Assembly: GCA_020629815.1 (NCBI GenBank)
Contig: JAHDCN010000076.1
Location: 2,670 to 10,857, forward strand
Direction: 5' to 3'
DNA: 8,188 nucleotides
From: Verrucomicrobiota bacterium
GTDB taxonomy: Bacteria; Verrucomicrobiota; Verrucomicrobiia; Verrucomicrobiales; DEV007
Shown: positions 6,395 to 8,188 of the stretch, piece after piece
Layout: every line of letters begins with the position of its first letter
Numbering within the stretch: position 1 is the stretch's first letter
Made by a program: the position numbers and the translations under genes
The notes under the pieces: generated by a model
Databases searched by the model: none
The model's input: only the letters and a program-made list of their open reading frames with translations
What the model was told of the DNA's origin: nothing

Positions 6395-7447
6395 TCACCA
6401 GCCTGCGCCTTTAGCAGTGGTCTGGATGCGGCAGAGATACATGTCAGCCGTCAGGTAGAGAACGGAGCCGTCGTTACCCCAACCGCAGTTCGCTGTCTTT
6501 TCGCCGGTAGAAATTCGTCCGAGGAGTTTGCCTTTCGGGGTGAAAATGTAGACTCCGCCTGGCCCGGTTGCCCAGATGTTGCCGTTGCTGTCGACTTTCA
6601 ATCCGTCGGGTAGCCCGGGAAGCCCGTTTTTAAAATTCTCTGTCGCGTCGAAAAAGAGTTTCCCTTTTCCGAGGGTGCCATCCTCTTTCACCGGGAAAGA
6701 TTTCCAAATGGCAGCCTTCGGATCAGACTGAGCGACGTAGAGCGTTTTGAAATCGGGAGAAAACGCGATGCCATTGGGGCGAGTCATTTCCTTGGTGAGA
6801 AGCGTTGCCTTGCCGTCTTTTCCGACACGGTATACTCCGCACCAGTCCAGCTCACGTCGTGGATCATCGTAGCGTTTGGGCAGACCGTAGGGGGGATCCG
6901 TGAAATAAATTGTCTCCCCGTCTTTGTAGAGGCAGGCGTCATTTGGGCTGTTGAGTCGCTTGCCCTGGTAATTATCGACGATGGTTCGCTTGCCCCCGTT
7001 CTTGGTAAGCAAAGAGAGCCGACGGTCGCCGTGTTCGCAGGAAATGAGTTGCCCCTTTTTATCAAGGAGAAGGCCGTTGCAGCCAGGTTCGCCGCCATAT
7101 TGGCCCGGGCCGCTGTAGCCGGATGGCTTCAGCCATGTGTGTGCACCTTTTCCTTCATCCCAGCGGACGACTCGATTGTTCGGGATATCGGAAAAGAGAA
7201 TGTATCCGCCGAAGGAATGCTCCTTCTCGGGAACCCATACGGGGCCTTCCGCCCAGAGAAAGCCGGAAGTTAGCACCTCAATCTTGGCGTTTTTATCCAG
7301 AACATCCCAAATCCCGGGATCATTCTCCACGATTTCTCCAATGGTCGGAAAGTTGGTGGAATCCTGCGCCAACAAATTCGCAGGAGTGATTATCAAAGAT
7401 GAGAATATGACAGAAAGTGACAGGATGTTCAGTTTGCGATTGCTCAT
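6395..7447 (-). CDS. secreted SMP-30/gluconolactonase-like beta-propeller hydrolase
   Basis: A 350-residue protein of the SMP-30/gluconolactonase/LRE-like family, six-bladed beta-propellers that usually open sugar lactones using one divalent metal ion. Residues 1-27 look like a signal peptide (basic start, hydrophobic 7-20, probable cleavage after Ala27 in NLLAQD), so it should act outside the cytoplasm. Family landmarks in order: WAEGPVW (65-71) with Glu67; RLNSPND (164-170); YFTDPPYG (181-188); RPNGIAFSPD (223-232) with Asn225; GLPDGLKVDSNGNIW (278-292) with Asp281; and GGVYIFTPKGKLLG (297-310). Glu67, Asn225 and Asp281 correspond to the metal-binding Glu/Asn/Asp set of the family, so the active site looks intact. 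Length is normal for the secreted forms. The actual substrate cannot be told; many Verrucomicrobiota and Planctomycetota carry such proteins for sugar catabolism. It lies 59 bases upstream of the cassette on the same strand; whether it is co-transcribed is open. No Shine-Dalgarno precedes the ATG. Confidence 0.9.
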   Translation of the reverse strand: MSNRKLNILSLSVIFSSLIITPANLLAQDSTNFPTIGEIVENDPGIWDVLDKNAKIEVLTSGFLWAEGPVWVPEKEHSFGGYILFSDIPNNRVVRWDEGKGAHTWLKPSGYSGPGQYGGEPGCNGLLLDKKGQLISCEHGDRRLSLLTKNGGKRTIVDNYQGKRLNSPNDACLYKDGETIYFTDPPYGLPKRYDDPRRELDWCGVYRVGKDGKATLLTKEMTRPNGIAFSPDFKTLYVAQSDPKAAIWKSFPVKEDGTLGKGKLFFDATENFKNGLPGLPDGLKVDSNGNIWATGPGGVYIFTPKGKLLGRISTGEKTANCGWGNDGSVLYLTADMYLCRIQTTAKGAGW

Positions 7448-7488
7448 AAATCAGAGATATTTAGAAACCTGCCCCTTTTTAGAAACAA
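7448..7488. promoter_or_regulatory. short divergent intergenic region
   Basis: These 41 AT-leaning bases separate two divergent genes, the SMP-30 gene and the acidic plus-strand frame, so the promoters of both must lie here or reach into the coding regions. I find no convincing -10/-35 pair on either strand. A 9-base direct repeat occupies much of it. Confidence 0.4.
7460..7486. repeat. 9-base direct repeat TTTAGAAAC, two copies 18 bases apart
   Basis: TTTAGAAAC occurs at 7460-7468 and again at 7478-7486, separated by nine bases, within a 41-base divergent intergenic region. On the minus strand it reads GTTTCTAAA twice. Two identical 9-mers in so short a gap are unlikely but not impossible by chance in AT-rich DNA. 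It could be a regulator binding site controlling one or both flanking genes, which is inference. Confidence 0.45.
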
Positions 7489-8188
7489 ATGAGTGATAGT
7501 GCAAGCGGGAACGCCACCTCCTCTGCTGCTACGGTTGATGAATTGCAGGCAGAGCCGGAGACATTGCCGGATCAGTTGGCGGAAGAGCCGAAAAATTTTG
7601 TCGTGCGCAGGGATATGGACGCGGACGGGCTTCCTTCGTGGGCGCGTGAGGAGATTGATGCGGTTGAGGCTAAGTCGCCTGAGGGCGAGGCATCGGCGGA
7701 GCCGGCCGTAGTTTCGGAAACGGAAGAGGCTGCAACGGAGTCTCAGGATGTAGAGGAAACAGAACCGGAAGACGAGCTGGAAGATTCTCCTGCTGCAGTT
7801 GGCGAGGCGCCGAAAATATTCATTACTGAGCAGGAGATTTCTCCAGATGAGGCTTCTTCAGTTGAGGAGGAAGGGCAAGAGCCAAGCAAAGAAGATGAAG
7901 CTGATGAAGCCTCAGCAGAGGTAGCCGAATCTATTAGCGACGAAGATCGCTTCTTTTCCAACGATGGCTATGACGACACGATTTTTGTTGAACCTGAGGA
8001 TCGCGCTGCACTCGGATTGGTAAGCCCGGAATCGGAAGAAGTTGGGCAAATTCCGGAGGAAGAGGACTTCGAACCCGAGGGAGAAGGGGAAGCTCTGGAT
8101 GAGCAGGCGGAAGAGGAAGACGAGGAGTCTTCCGAAGAAGGAGAAGAAGGAGAAGAAGGAGAAGAAGGAGAAGAAGGAGAAGAAGGAG
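7489..8188 (+). CDS. highly acidic low-complexity protein, C-terminus beyond the right edge, function unknown
   Basis: The frame opens at ATG 7489 just after an in-frame TAG (7480-7482) and runs 233 codons to the window end without a stop. No Shine-Dalgarno is visible. The protein is dominated by Glu, with Asp, Ala, Ser and Pro and very few Lys or Arg, and has no signal peptide or membrane segment; it is almost certainly disordered. Three less acidic islands stand out: PKNFVVRRDMDADGLPSWAR (34-53), EAPKIFITEQEI (106-117) and DRFFSNDGYDDTIFVEPEDR (153-172). They could be short binding motifs. The visible end (216-233) is six Glu-Glu-Gly units. Both GAA and GAG, and all third bases, are used in the non-repeat part, which supports real coding. 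This may be only the acidic N-terminal extension of a larger protein whose folded domain lies outside the window; the class cannot be named from what is visible. Confidence 0.72.
   Translation, partial: MSDSASGNATSSAATVDELQAEPETLPDQLAEEPKNFVVRRDMDADGLPSWAREEIDAVEAKSPEGEASAEPAVVSETEEAATESQDVEETEPEDELEDSPAAVGEAPKIFITEQEISPDEASSVEEEGQEPSKEDEADEASAEVAESISDEDRFFSNDGYDDTIFVEPEDRAALGLVSPESEEVGQIPEEEDFEPEGEGEALDEQAEEEDEESSEEGEEGEEGEEGEEGEEG
8134..8188 (+). repeat. perfect in-frame 9-base tandem repeat GAAGAAGGA, at least six units
   Basis: Six exact copies of GAAGAAGGA fill 8134-8187, and the last base begins a seventh. The unit is three codons, so copy-number changes would keep the reading frame and only lengthen or shorten a Glu-Glu-Gly tract. 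The whole 55 bases are purine on the plus strand. The absence of any mismatch between units points to recent expansion by slippage, and the true array length is unknown because the window ends inside it. Confidence 0.95.

Noticed and set aside
7031..7496. Several plus-strand frames across the start of the SMP-30 gene
   Set aside because: They are antisense to a gene with intact family motifs and signal peptide, and their products look like random translations rich in Arg, Pro and Ser.
7743..7961. Minus-strand Ser-rich frame of 72 codons
   Set aside because: It is the reverse complement of the GAA/GAG-rich acidic gene, in which TTC/CTC/TCT-type codons automatically yield Ser and few stops.
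8134..8188. The terminal repeat array as a CRISPR or integron-like element
   Set aside because: Units are nine bases, contiguous without spacers and exactly in the reading frame, so it is a coding minisatellite.

Overview
The window looks like a chromosomal piece of a member of the Verrucomicrobiota. The main reason is a four-gene block on the minus strand (6335 down to 551). Its products match what I recall of the 'Verru_Chthon cassette' families D, B, C and A, named for Verrucomicrobium and Chthoniobacter, whose genomes carry several copies. Assignment is by reading the translated sequence, not by a search. No rRNA, tRNA, CRISPR array, insertion sequence or phage gene is visible.

Layout, in transcription order on the minus strand: a secreted SMP-30/gluconolactonase-like beta-propeller protein (7447-6395); a 59-base gap with a weak candidate promoter; then D (6335-5664), B (5667-5125), C (5147-4116) and A (4114-551), all overlapping or one base apart; then a signal-peptide protein of unknown function (554 to beyond the left edge) whose ATG overlaps the stop of A. 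On the plus strand, divergent from the SMP-30 gene across 41 bases, an extremely acidic open frame starts at 7489. It runs off the right edge inside a perfect 9-base tandem repeat encoding Glu-Glu-Gly.

D, B and C each carry a textbook type IV prepilin signal (Gly, then Phe-Ser-Leu-x-Glu and a hydrophobic helix). A carries the Glu5-less version seen in GspK/PilX-type minor pseudopilins and continues to 1187 residues. Read this way, D-B-C-A follows the order of the type II secretion minor pseudopilin genes gspH-I-J-K. The inferred product is a pseudopilus-tip-like complex on the inner membrane with a very large A subunit and perhaps a secreted partner from the fifth gene. No major pilin, assembly ATPase, platform protein, secretin or prepilin peptidase gene is present, so the machinery must be encoded elsewhere. 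The function of these cassettes is, as far as I know, not established.

Every stretch of the window is covered by a gene apart from two short gaps (6336-6394 and 7448-7488) and one base at 4115. I see no convincing rho-independent terminator.
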